Positions 33,631 to 41,704 of a stretch of 64,000 nucleotides of DNA are shown piece after piece. Location: NCBI RefSeq assembly GCF_014145675.1, contig NZ_JACGZW010000009.1, forward strand, positions 186,001 to 250,000. Direction: 5' to 3'. This stretch comes from Amycolatopsis dendrobii. GTDB lineage: Bacteria; Actinomycetota; Actinomycetes; Mycobacteriales; Pseudonocardiaceae. Both the position numbers and the translations under genes were made by a program. The first letter of the stretch is position 1. The number at the start of each line of letters is the position of its first letter. Below the pieces are notes generated by a model. The model searched no databases and was not told the DNA's origin. It saw only the letters and a program-made list of their open reading frames with translations.

Positions 33631-35175
33631 GTGAGGGGCGCGGGAGGCTGGGGGCGCGTGGTTTACGCGGTCGTGGGGGGATGGCTGGCGCTGGCCGCGC
33701 TGGTCGTCGCCGCTTGGCGGCGGATGGGGCAGGACCGGCGGTGGCGCGTCGGCGTTCTTCTGCTTGTTCTCGGCTTTTCGCTGCTGCATCAGCTGTTGTT
33801 CGCCACCGCGACCGAGGACGCGTACGTCAGTTTCCGGTATGCGCAGAACATCGCCGACGGCAACGGCCCGGTATTCAACACGGGCGATCGCAGCGAGACG
33901 TACGCGAATTTCCTCTGGCTTGTGGTGATCGCGTTGCCGCGCGGGGCATTCGGGGCGGAAGTGCCGGTGGCGGCCGTTGTGTTGAGTGGCGCGGCCGCCT
34001 TGGGGTGCGTGTTGACAGCGTATTTCCTCGCCAATCGCATTGCCGCGCTCGGGCTGCCGGAAGGGGTTGAGCCTCGGCGTGCGGTCGGGGTCGCGGCGGC
34101 GTTGCTGACCGCGGGGGCGAATGGGCTCGCGGTGTACGGGCTTTCCGGCACTGAGCTGCCGATGTTCGCGTTGCTCGTGCTCTGTGTCGCGTACGCGTTG
34201 GTGGCCGGGCGGCCGTTGGTCGCCGGCGTGCTCGTGGCCAGTGCGGTGATGACGCGGCCGGAAGGAATTGTGCTCGCTGTCGTCGGCGCGGTGTGGCTCG
34301 TTTTCGCCGCCGCGCGCGGACGGCACACCTGGTGGGCACCGGTCGGTTTTGTGCTGGGCGCGTTAGTGTTCCTGGCCCCGTGGACGGCTTGGCGCGTTAC
34401 CTACTACGACCGTTTCGTGCCGGACGCGAGTCTGCCGGCCGCACCGGATTGGCCGTATCTCGGCGGTTTCGCCTTGGCGCACTTAGGGTTTCTCGTCCCG
34501 GCCGCGGTGGTGGCGGGGCTCGTGGCGTCCCGGCGACGCGCAGTGGAAGCCCAGTCGGCGTTGTGGTTGTTGCTGGCGCTTGCTGTCTGCCACACCGGGA
34601 TCGTGCTGTTTTTCGAGGAGGATCCGGGACTGTCGTGGCGGCTGCTCGTTCCGGTGCCGCCCTTGCTGGCAGTCGCCGCGGTGGCCGGGTGTGGCGTCCT
34701 CACGCCGGTACCGAGGCCGCGGGCGGTTTCCCGGGCGGTTCCGGCGGTTACCGCCGCGCTCACCGGGGTCGCGGTGGCGGTCTCGGTGTTCAGCCCAGAA
34801 GTACTGGAGCGCGTGCGGGCCTGGAGCACACAGGGCGCGCAACTGGCCGAGGTCGGGGACTGGCTCGCCCGCTACCTGCCGCCGGGGTCCACCGTGAGCG
34901 CCGGATCGCCGGGGCTGCTCGCGAGCCGGGCTGGTTCGAAGGTGCTGGTGGTCGGACTGGACGCGGAACGGTCGACGCTCGCCGTGCCCGGCCGGTCGGG
35001 GTACGCCGATCGCCAGGATTGTGCCGACGACCTGCCCGCCTGGTACCGCGTCGCGACCTTCCGGCGCACCGGGACACCGTTCTGGATCTCGGTCTACCCG
35101 CGTGCCGACGACGCCAGCAGGCTCGTCGGCGAACTCGACCGCGCCCCGGACTTCCACTACGTGTCCTGCCCCTGA
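33631..35175 (+). CDS. GT-C-like membrane glycosyltransferase, AftB/ZomB-related
   Basis: A 514-residue protein with about 9-10 membrane segments followed by an extracytoplasmic domain of about 120 residues. Loop 1 reads ATATEDAYVSFRYAQNIADG and continues to NTGDRSETYANFLWL. This acidic-residue, Y-R-Y-A-x-N and G-Y/T-N-F-L-W pattern is shared with the AftB/ZomB-type group of polyprenyl-phosphate-dependent arabinofuranosyl- or related transferases. It is shorter than mycobacterial AftB, so the same activity should not be assumed. The start GTG 33631 is the longest option; GTG 33658 has a GGAGG box ten bases before it and is also possible. It diverges from the DUF6541 gene. Confidence 0.7.
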   Translation: MRGAGGWGRVVYAVVGGWLALAALVVAAWRRMGQDRRWRVGVLLLVLGFSLLHQLLFATATEDAYVSFRYAQNIADGNGPVFNTGDRSETYANFLWLVVIALPRGAFGAEVPVAAVVLSGAAALGCVLTAYFLANRIAALGLPEGVEPRRAVGVAAALLTAGANGLAVYGLSGTELPMFALLVLCVAYALVAGRPLVAGVLVASAVMTRPEGIVLAVVGAVWLVFAAARGRHTWWAPVGFVLGALVFLAPWTAWRVTYYDRFVPDASLPAAPDWPYLGGFALAHLGFLVPAAVVAGLVASRRRAVEAQSALWLLLALAVCHTGIVLFFEEDPGLSWRLLVPVPPLLAVAAVAGCGVLTPVPRPRAVSRAVPAVTAALTGVAVAVSVFSPEVLERVRAWSTQGAQLAEVGDWLARYLPPGSTVSAGSPGLLASRAGSKVLVVGLDAERSTLAVPGRSGYADRQDCADDLPAWYRVATFRRTGTPFWISVYPRADDASRLVGELDRAPDFHYVSCP

Positions 35176-35240
35176 AGTGTGGCGGAGCCGACCCGCGCGA
35201 CCTACCGGCGGGAAACCTACGGTCCCGTAGCCTTGGGCAC

Positions 35241-35972
35241 ATGGCTGACTTCGTGTACCCGCCCGTCCTGGTCGCCGCGCGGCTGATGTTCCGGCTGCTC
35301 GACAACCGCCTCCGGGTGACCGGCGCCGAACACGTGCCCGCCCGCGGCGGCGCCGTGCTCGCCTGCACGCACGTCAGCTACCTGGACTTCATCTACTGCG
35401 GCCTCGGCGCCCGCCCGGCGAAGCGGCTGGTGCGGTTCATGGCCAAACAGGAGATCTTCAGCAACTCGGTCGCCGGTCCGCTCATGCGCGGCATGCACCA
35501 CATCCCGGTGGACCGTGCCGCCGGGCAGGCGTCCTACGACGAGGCCGTGGCGCGGCTGCGTGCGGGCGAGGTCGTCGGCGTCTTCCCGGAGGCCACGATC
35601 AGCCAGTCGTTCACCGTGAAGGACATCAAGACCGGTGCGGTCCGGATGGCCGCCGAAGCGGGCGTGCCGGTGATCCCGATGGCGCTGTGGGGCACGCAGC
35701 GGCTGTGGACGAAGGGCCGTCCGCGGGACCTCACCCGCAGGCACGTGCCGATTTCGGTGGTGATCGGCGAGCCGATGCGCCCGGGCCCGGAGGACTCGTG
35801 CGAAGCGCTGACGACGGACCTGCGCGCCCGGATGTCGGAGCTGCTGGAGAAGGCCCAGGCGGAGTACCCGGAGGCCCCGGAGAGCGACGCCGAACGCTGG
35901 TGGCTGCCCGCACACCTCGGCGGCAGCGCGCCGACGCCCGAGGAAGCCGCTGAGCTCGACCGCCGTTCGTGA
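35241..35972 (+). CDS. 1-acyl-glycerol-3-phosphate acyltransferase family (PlsC-like)
   Basis: A 243-residue protein starting at ATG 35241. The acyltransferase motif I H-x4-D is visible in CTHVSYLDF and motif III in FPEATISQSF (FPEGT-type); a membrane-associated hydrophobic N-terminus precedes. PlsC-type enzymes acylate lysophosphatidic acid to phosphatidic acid. Some actinobacterial relatives acylate other lipids such as phosphatidylinositol mannosides. It follows the AftB-like gene by 65 bases, so a shared role in lipid or glycolipid assembly is possible. It ends in a repeat region facing a HAD phosphatase gene. Confidence 0.85.
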   Translation: MADFVYPPVLVAARLMFRLLDNRLRVTGAEHVPARGGAVLACTHVSYLDFIYCGLGARPAKRLVRFMAKQEIFSNSVAGPLMRGMHHIPVDRAAGQASYDEAVARLRAGEVVGVFPEATISQSFTVKDIKTGAVRMAAEAGVPVIPMALWGTQRLWTKGRPRDLTRRHVPISVVIGEPMRPGPEDSCEALTTDLRARMSELLEKAQAEYPEAPESDAERWWLPAHLGGSAPTPEEAAELDRRS

Positions 35973-36058
35973 GCGCCCCAATGCCACATTGGGTGCGTTG
36001 AGCGCACCGAACGCCACATTGGGTGCATCTGACGCACCCAATGCCACATTGGGGCGCT
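35972..36058. repeat. three-copy CCAATG/CATTGG repeat with inverted outer arms, likely bidirectional terminator
   Basis: Three units of about 29 bases centred on (C)CAATGCCACATTGG(G) lie between two convergent stop codons: 35974-35996, 36003-36026 (with CGAACG in place of CCAATG) and 36033-36056. The core CCAATG-CCA-CATTGG is itself an inverted repeat, and the outer AGCGCCCCAATG (35972) is complementary to CATTGGGGCGCT (36047-36058). The whole block can fold either into three small hairpins or one large stem. Similar elements are common in intergenic regions of this group of genomes (general recollection, not checked). Confidence 0.75.
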
Positions 36059-36882
36059 TAGAACCAGCGCTCCAGCACCTGCGCCACCCCGTCCTCCGCA
36101 GCCGGTCCGGTCACCTCGTCCGCCACTGCCAGCACGGTCGGGTGGCCGTTGGCCATCGCGACGCCGTGTCCGGCCCACTGCAGCATCTCGACGTCGTTGG
36201 GCATGTCGCCGAACGCGATCACCGACGACTGGGGCACGTCGAAGCGCTCGGCGATGTCCGCGAGCCCGGTCGCCTTCGTCACGCCGTGTGCGGACAGTTC
36301 GATCAGCCCGCCGGAGGACGAATACGTGACGTCTACCGCCCCGTCGAGCACCGCGTTCGTCGCCTCGGCCATCTCCTCCGACGTCATCCCGCGTCGGCTG
36401 ACCAGCAGCTTGATCGCGGTTTTCCCGAGCATCTCGGCACGCGGCGCGATCCGGCTCTCCTCGTCGCCCCACGGGTTGTGGTACTCCGGCTCGATCACGA
36501 AATTGCGCAACTCGTGGTCGACCGATCCGGTGCCGATCCGTTCCGCGGCCAGCCGGCAGCCGGGCAATGCCTTGTCGAGCGCCGAGGCCAGGTCGTGCAG
36601 CAGTTTCGGTTCGAGTTCGCCGTGCACCGCGACCACTGAGTCGGTGCCGATGTCGAGCAGTACGGCTCCGTTGGCGCACACCGCGTAGCCGGTCAGCCCG
36701 AGCGGTCCGGCGATCGGCGCGATCCAGCGCGGCGGGCGGCCGGTGCACAGCACGAACGGCACGTCGTCGGCCAGCACCCGCTGCACGACCGACACCGTGC
36801 GCGGGGTCACTTGTTCGCTGGGGCCGAGCAGGGTGCCGTCGACATCGGACGCGATCAACCGGGGTTTCTCCACGCGTCCCAT
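36058..36882 (-). CDS. HAD-superfamily Cof-type phosphatase
   Basis: A 274-residue haloacid-dehalogenase-type hydrolase. Motif I is LIASDVDGTLLGPSE (catalytic Asp), motif II VLCTGRPP, motif III lysine in VTKATGLA and motif IV VIAFGDMPNDVEML. The large cap domain in the middle is of the Cof/type IIB kind (Cap C2b). These enzymes remove phosphate from small metabolites such as sugar phosphates or flavins, often with broad specificity. It is transcribed toward the repeat region and diverges from the LLM oxidoreductase gene. No operon partner is present. Confidence 0.88.
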   Translation of the reverse strand: MGRVEKPRLIASDVDGTLLGPSEQVTPRTVSVVQRVLADDVPFVLCTGRPPRWIAPIAGPLGLTGYAVCANGAVLLDIGTDSVVAVHGELEPKLLHDLASALDKALPGCRLAAERIGTGSVDHELRNFVIEPEYHNPWGDEESRIAPRAEMLGKTAIKLLVSRRGMTSEEMAEATNAVLDGAVDVTYSSSGGLIELSAHGVTKATGLADIAERFDVPQSSVIAFGDMPNDVEMLQWAGHGVAMANGHPTVLAVADEVTGPAAEDGVAQVLERWF

Positions 36883-36939
36883 TCTCCCGGTCGCCGCCCG
36901 TTCGAGCGAATGTCAGTGCCGGACGTTACGGTCGGCCTC

Positions 36940-37827
36940 GTGCGAGCAGGCATCGTAATTCTTCCTGAAGACCGCTGGTGGGCGGCCGAGCCGAAATGGC
37001 GCGCGGCCGAGGAGTACGGCTTCGACCACGCGTGGACCTACGACCATCTCGGCTGGCGATCGCTGGTCGACGGGCCGTGGTTCTCCGCTGTGCCCACCCT
37101 CACCGCGGCGGCCATGGTCACCTCCACGATCCGGCTGGGCACCTTCGTCGCCTCTCCGGTCGCGCGGCATCCAGTGCCGTTCGCGCGCGAGCTGATCACC
37201 CTCGACGACGTGTCCGACGGGCGGTTCGTGCTGGGCGTCGGAGCCGGCGTGGACAGTTCGCGCTACGACGCGCAGGTGCTCGCCGCCCCGGAGCTGACCG
37301 CACGCCAGCGGGTCGACCGCTTCACCGAGTTCGTCGAGGCCCTCGACGGGCTGCTGATGACCGACAACTTCGACTTCTCCGGCGAGTACTACTCCGCGCG
37401 CGGCGCGCGGAACCTGCCCGGCACGGTGCAGCGCCCTCGGTTGCCGTTCCTGGTCGCGGCCAACGGCCCGCGCACCATGACGCTGGCCGCGCGGTTCGGC
37501 GCGGGCTGGGTCACCACCGGGCGCGGCGGGTCCACCCTCGACGAATGGTGGACCGGCATCGAGGAGCTGGTCCGCACGTTCGACCAGCGGCTCGAGGCGG
37601 CGGGCCGCGAACCGGCAGGCATCCAGCGGTACCTGAGCCTCGACGCGGCGCCGGTGTTCTCGCTCAGCAGCGTCGCGGCGTTCCGCGAGGCCACCGAACG
37701 GGCCCGTGAGCTGGGCTTCACCGACGTCATCGCGCACTGGCCGCGTTCGAGCGGGCCGTACGAGGGGCACGAATCGGTGCTGGAAAAGGTCGTCGAAGAA
37801 GTACTGCCGGGCCTCAAGGCCGAATGA
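36940..37827 (+). CDS. LLM-class F420/FMN-dependent oxidoreductase
   Basis: A 295-residue bacterial-luciferase-fold protein. The N-terminus MRAGIVILPEDRWWAAEPKW and the AWTYDHLGWRSLVDG segment, with TIRLGTFVASPVARHP, are standard for F420-dependent reductases of the luciferase-like monooxygenase family in actinobacteria. The start is GTG 36940, which gives the normal family N-terminus; ATG 36910 in frame is an alternative. The substrate is unknown; electron transfer from F420H2 or FMNH2 is expected. A perfect hairpin (37831-37865) separates it from the convergent DUF6541 gene. Confidence 0.88.
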   Translation: MRAGIVILPEDRWWAAEPKWRAAEEYGFDHAWTYDHLGWRSLVDGPWFSAVPTLTAAAMVTSTIRLGTFVASPVARHPVPFARELITLDDVSDGRFVLGVGAGVDSSRYDAQVLAAPELTARQRVDRFTEFVEALDGLLMTDNFDFSGEYYSARGARNLPGTVQRPRLPFLVAANGPRTMTLAARFGAGWVTTGRGGSTLDEWWTGIEELVRTFDQRLEAAGREPAGIQRYLSLDAAPVFSLSSVAAFREATERARELGFTDVIAHWPRSSGPYEGHESVLEKVVEEVLPGLKAE

Positions 37828-37830
37828 CCT

Positions 37831-37865
37831 CTGGCGGCCGCGACCACCCAGGTCGCGGCCGCCAG
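37831..37865. terminator. stem-loop between convergent genes
   Basis: CTGGCGGCCGCGACC and its exact reverse complement GGTCGCGGCCGCCAG form a 15-bp stem with a 5-base loop (ACCCA). It fills the gap between convergent stop codons at 37827 and 37868, so a bidirectional terminator is likely. Confidence 0.8.
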
Positions 37866-37867
37866 GA

Positions 37868-39880
37868 TCACTTGATGATCGTGTAAATCTGCGCGCCGGG
37901 ATTGCGGTAGACCAGCCGCAGGAAATCGCTGCCCATGAGGTCGCGCAGGCCGGGGGAGATCGGTGCGCCCCTGGCGATCGAACCGCTGCCCACCAGCACG
38001 TGGTGCACCTTCAGCCGCTGGACCGCCTCGCGTACGCGCAGGTCGAGGTCGTAATCGCGGAAGTGCAGCGCCAAGTACGTCGCGTCCGGCGAGACCGGGC
38101 CGCCGCCGTCGTAGTGGCCCGCCACCGGGTGCACGCCGGTCAGCGCGTACATCCACGCGGTGCCGTCGAGCCGGTCGTTCAGCACCTTCTCGTCGGACGG
38201 GATGTGCATCCGGCCGAGGAACTCCATGGCCGCGATCTCGTCCGGGCTGACCGGCGGCGTGACCTCGCCCTCCGGCCCGTTGTAGTACAGGAACGACACC
38301 GCGGTGGCGTTCGCGGTGCGGTAGAAACCGCCGGTCAGCACCGCGGTCACGGCCACGACGACCGCCGCCGCCGTGATCCCGAGCCGGGAGACCACCGTCG
38401 GCCGCGCTTTCGCCCAGCCGATCGAGCGGATCCACTGCGCGGTCCAGCGCTGCAGTTCCGCCATGCCGTGCCCGGCGAGCAGGCACAGCGGGATCGCGGC
38501 CAGCGCCATCAGCCGGAACCGGTCGTTCCACCACGGCCGCGACAGCGAGATGACCAGCGGCGAGGCGCCGTACGACGTGACCAGCACGAACAGCCCGGAC
38601 AGCCCGATCGCGGACAGGACCAGCCAGCGCATCCGGTCGAGCGTGCGGAAGGCCAGCACGCCGACCACGAGCAGCACGGTGAGCCAGAGCTGCGGCGTGT
38701 GCAGCACCTGCTGGAACGTGCCGAGCATGTTCAGCGCCGACAGGACCGGCAGGTCCGAGTTCCACGGCTGGTACGGGTACGCGCCGGAGGTGAAGCTGAT
38801 CGCGCCCAGGATCTGCGGCGCGGCGAAGACGACTGCGGCCACCATGACCGGCACTGTGCGCACGATGTCGCCGCCGATCACGCGCAGCCCGTTGCGCCCT
38901 TCAGGCACACCGTCCACCCGAAGCCCGCGAAGCGAGCGGTACCAGCGTTGCAGCACCAGCGGAGCCGCGAAGAGGACGCCACCGAACAGTGCGCTCGAAT
39001 GCGCGGTGAGCAGACCGTCCGCAGCCAGCGCGAACACCAGGCCGGTGTCGACGCCCGGGCGTACGAGGAAGCGTTGCAGCGCGACCACCGTCAGCGGCGT
39101 GAGCACTATCCCCAGCGCGTACGGCAGCAGGCCGCTCGACACCGACTCGTACGCGCCCGTCGTCGCAGCAGCGGCGATCAGGGCTGTGCAGCCTGCGAAT
39201 ACCGCGCGGCCGCCCATCTGGCGGACCAGGGCGACCATCGACAGCGCGAAGATGCCCGCGACCGGCATGGTGATGGCGTTCAGCGTGACCGGGATGCTCG
39301 TCCCGGAGATCTGGTAAACCAGCGCGCCGACCAGGTGATAGCCGTTCGGATAGAACGATCCGTCCGGGTACCAGTTGATCTTGCCCATGCCGATGAGCGA
39401 ACCGTCGCCGGTGTCGGCGATGTAGCGGATGCCGTTCGCGTGGAAGACGGTGTCCCAGCGCTGGAAGACCGCCGTCGTCCCGCCGCGCGCGGACAGCACC
39501 ACGGCGATCGACAGCGCCGTCGCCACCGCGACGCACGCGGCGACCGACCACTGCGCGCGCGTGCTCCAGGCGACCGGAGGCTCCTCCGCGCCCGGGGTGA
39601 TCCAGCCGCGGACGAGGCAGAGCCGCCGGATCCCCCACGCGACCCCGGCCAGCAGCAGCGTGCAGGCCGCGGCGGTGAAGACGTTGTACGGGAGACCGAC
39701 AGTCGACAACCAGGGCCCAGCCAGGCCGGTGACGGCATAACTGAGCAGCGGCGCGAGCCCGGCGAGGGCCCACCCGCGCACTCCCGCGGCCCGGCCGATG
39801 AGGCCGCCCGGGACTGCCAGCACGGCCACGTAGCTGGCGACCGCGCCGAGATAGGTCCAGAAGGTGTCTGGTGCAGGCAT
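37868..39880 (-). CDS. DUF6541-type multi-pass membrane protein (GT-C-like), second paralog
   Basis: A 670-residue protein with about 13 membrane segments and a C-terminal soluble domain. The loop NGIRYIADTGDGSLIGMG and the C-terminal LNDRLDGTAWMYALTGVHPV correspond to the same blocks in the 31542 gene, so the two are paralogs. Start ATG 39880 (MPAPDTFW) lines up with the other paralog's N-terminus; a GTG nine bases upstream (39889) is possible. It lies directly beside and divergent from glf, with 89 bases between the starts, which ties it to the galactan or arabinan assembly region. Confidence 0.75.
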   Translation of the reverse strand: MPAPDTFWTYLGAVASYVAVLAVPGGLIGRAAGVRGWALAGLAPLLSYAVTGLAGPWLSTVGLPYNVFTAAACTLLLAGVAWGIRRLCLVRGWITPGAEEPPVAWSTRAQWSVAACVAVATALSIAVVLSARGGTTAVFQRWDTVFHANGIRYIADTGDGSLIGMGKINWYPDGSFYPNGYHLVGALVYQISGTSIPVTLNAITMPVAGIFALSMVALVRQMGGRAVFAGCTALIAAAATTGAYESVSSGLLPYALGIVLTPLTVVALQRFLVRPGVDTGLVFALAADGLLTAHSSALFGGVLFAAPLVLQRWYRSLRGLRVDGVPEGRNGLRVIGGDIVRTVPVMVAAVVFAAPQILGAISFTSGAYPYQPWNSDLPVLSALNMLGTFQQVLHTPQLWLTVLLVVGVLAFRTLDRMRWLVLSAIGLSGLFVLVTSYGASPLVISLSRPWWNDRFRLMALAAIPLCLLAGHGMAELQRWTAQWIRSIGWAKARPTVVSRLGITAAAVVVAVTAVLTGGFYRTANATAVSFLYYNGPEGEVTPPVSPDEIAAMEFLGRMHIPSDEKVLNDRLDGTAWMYALTGVHPVAGHYDGGGPVSPDATYLALHFRDYDLDLRVREAVQRLKVHHVLVGSGSIARGAPISPGLRDLMGSDFLRLVYRNPGAQIYTIIK

Positions 39881-39969
39881 GCTTCTCACGTGTGTAGTGC
39901 CGGTAAAACCTGGCGGGATGCCGAGGTCGGTTCGGGACGCGGTCGCGCGACTGCGTACCCTGAGCGCCC

Positions 39970-41193
39970 GTGAGCGAGCACACGAACTCCGCCAAGATTA
40001 CTGAAGACGACTTTCGCGGTTACGACCTCGTCGTCGTCGGGTCCGGTTTCTTCGGCCTGACCATCGCCGAACGGGCCGCGGCCGAGCTGGGCAAGAAGGT
40101 CCTGGTCCTCGAGCGCCGCCACCACCTCGGGGGCAACGCCTACTCCGAGGTCGAGCCCGAAACGGGCATTGAGGTGCACCGTTACGGCGCGCACCTGTTC
40201 CACACGTCCAACAAGCGGGTGTGGGAGTACGTCAACCGCTTCACCGAGTTCACCGGCTATCAGCACCGGGTCTTCGGCAAGCACAACGGGCAGGTCTACC
40301 CGCTGCCGATGAACCTCGGCATGATCAACCAGTTCTTCGGCAAGTCGCACACGCCGGACGAGGCGCGCGAGCTCATCGCGAAGCAGGCCGCCGAGTTCCG
40401 GACCGAGGACGCGCAGAACCTCGAGGAGAAGGCGATCTCGCTGATCGGCCGTCCCCTTTACGAGGCGTTCATCCGGGACTACACCGCGAAGCAGTGGGAA
40501 AACGACCCGAAGAACCTCGGCGCGAACATCATCACCCGGCTGCCGGTCCGCTACACCTTCGACAACCGGTACTTCAACGACACCTACGAGGGTCTCCCGG
40601 TCAACGGGTACACCGCGTGGCTCGAGAAGATGGCCGAGCACGAGAACATCGAGATCCGGCTGAACGTCGACTACTTCGACGTCCGCGAGCACATCCCGGC
40701 GGGCACCCCGACCGTCTACACCGGGCCGCTCGACCGCTACTTCGACTACTCGGCGGGCCGGTTCACCTGGCGCACCGTCGACTTCGAGTCCGAGGTCGCG
40801 CAGACCGGCGACTTCCAGGGCACGTCGGTCGTCAACTACAACGACGCCGACGTCGACTACACCCGGATCATCGAGTTCCGCCACTTCCACCCGGAGCGGG
40901 ACTACCCGAAGGACAAGACGGTCATCTTCCGCGAGTACTCCCGTTTCGCGAAGGAAGACGACGAGCCGTACTACCCGATCAACACCGCCGAGAACCGCGA
41001 GAAGCTGGAAAGCTACCGCGAGCTGGCGAAGACCGAGGCGCGCGAGAAGAACGTGCTCTTCGGCGGACGGCTCGGCACGTACAAGTATCTCGACATGCAC
41101 ATGGCGATCGGATCGGCGCTGTCGATGTTCGACAACAAGATCGCCCCGCACCTGACCGACGGTGCGCCGTTGGACGGGTCGATCGATGCTTGA
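39970..41193 (+). CDS. glf: UDP-galactopyranose mutase
   Basis: A 407-residue flavoenzyme. The N-terminal LVVVGSGFFGLTIAERAA is the FAD-binding Rossmann motif, then RHHLGGNAYSE and the conserved GAHLFHTSNKRVWEYV of Glf, with R/Y-rich substrate residues in RYTFDNRYFNDTYEGLP. It converts UDP-galactopyranose to UDP-galactofuranose, the donor for the arabinogalactan galactan. It opens a tightly coupled operon: its stop codon is overlapped by the PAP2 gene, which is overlapped by the UbiA-type gene. In mycobacteria the same gene set is also clustered, though in a different arrangement. Confidence 0.96.
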   Translation: MSEHTNSAKITEDDFRGYDLVVVGSGFFGLTIAERAAAELGKKVLVLERRHHLGGNAYSEVEPETGIEVHRYGAHLFHTSNKRVWEYVNRFTEFTGYQHRVFGKHNGQVYPLPMNLGMINQFFGKSHTPDEARELIAKQAAEFRTEDAQNLEEKAISLIGRPLYEAFIRDYTAKQWENDPKNLGANIITRLPVRYTFDNRYFNDTYEGLPVNGYTAWLEKMAEHENIEIRLNVDYFDVREHIPAGTPTVYTGPLDRYFDYSAGRFTWRTVDFESEVAQTGDFQGTSVVNYNDADVDYTRIIEFRHFHPERDYPKDKTVIFREYSRFAKEDDEPYYPINTAENREKLESYRELAKTEAREKNVLFGGRLGTYKYLDMHMAIGSALSMFDNKIAPHLTDGAPLDGSIDA

Positions 41194-41704
41194 GAAGGAC
41201 ACCCCGCGCGGTGAGGTGGCTGTGCTCTCCAGCACCCAGAAGGTGCTGAAGAAGCCGGGCACGGTGCAGGTCGCGCGGGGCATGTCGCTGTTCGGGGAGC
41301 ACAGCGCGGGATGGTTCGCGCTGGGCTTGCTCGGAGCGGCGGTGGACCGCGACCGGCGCAAAGACTGGCTGGTCGCGTCGGCCGGAGTGGTGGGCGCGCA
41401 CGCCGCGTCGATCGCCGTGAAGCGCGTCGTGCGGCGGCGCCGTCCGGACCATCCCAGCGTGGAGGTTCTGGTCGGCACGCCGAGCAAGCTGAGCTTCCCG
41501 TCGTCGCACGCGACGTCGACGACAGCGGCGGCGGTGCTCTACTCCGGATTGACCGGGCGTAACCTGGTCCCCGCCCTGGTACCGCCGATGCTCGCCTCGA
41601 GGCTGCTGCTCGGCGTTCACTATCCGACAGACGTTCTGGCCGGAGCCGCCCTGGGAGGCGTCGTCGGCGGTCTGATCCGACGGAAGCTGACCAAGAAGCG
41701 ATGA
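41186..41704 (+). CDS. PAP2-type phosphatase, predicted decaprenyl-phosphoryl-5-phosphoribose phosphatase
   Basis: A 172-residue type-2 phosphatidic acid phosphatase. The three signature motifs are complete: K-x6-RP in VKRVVRRRRPDHPS, PSxH in SFPSSHATST, and SR-x5-H-x3-D in SRLLLGVHYPTDVLAG. Several hydrophobic segments place it in the membrane. Between glf and the UbiA-type gene it matches Rv3807c, which is proposed to dephosphorylate DPPR on the way to decaprenyl-phosphoryl-ribose. The start ATG 41186 overlaps the glf stop by eight bases; the stop overlaps the next gene by four. Confidence 0.88.
   Translation: MLEKDTPRGEVAVLSSTQKVLKKPGTVQVARGMSLFGEHSAGWFALGLLGAAVDRDRRKDWLVASAGVVGAHAASIAVKRVVRRRRPDHPSVEVLVGTPSKLSFPSSHATSTTAAAVLYSGLTGRNLVPALVPPMLASRLLLGVHYPTDVLAGAALGGVVGGLIRRKLTKKR

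Noticed and set aside
35972..36058. CRISPR-like short repeats
   Set aside because: Only three imperfect copies, palindromic cores and spacers of about 6 bases; no cas genes near.
37706..39973. Plus-strand reading frame of 755 codons
   Set aside because: It is antisense to the DUF6541 gene, which has clear membrane segments and motifs; the frame's product is a Arg/His/Asp-rich mirror sequence.
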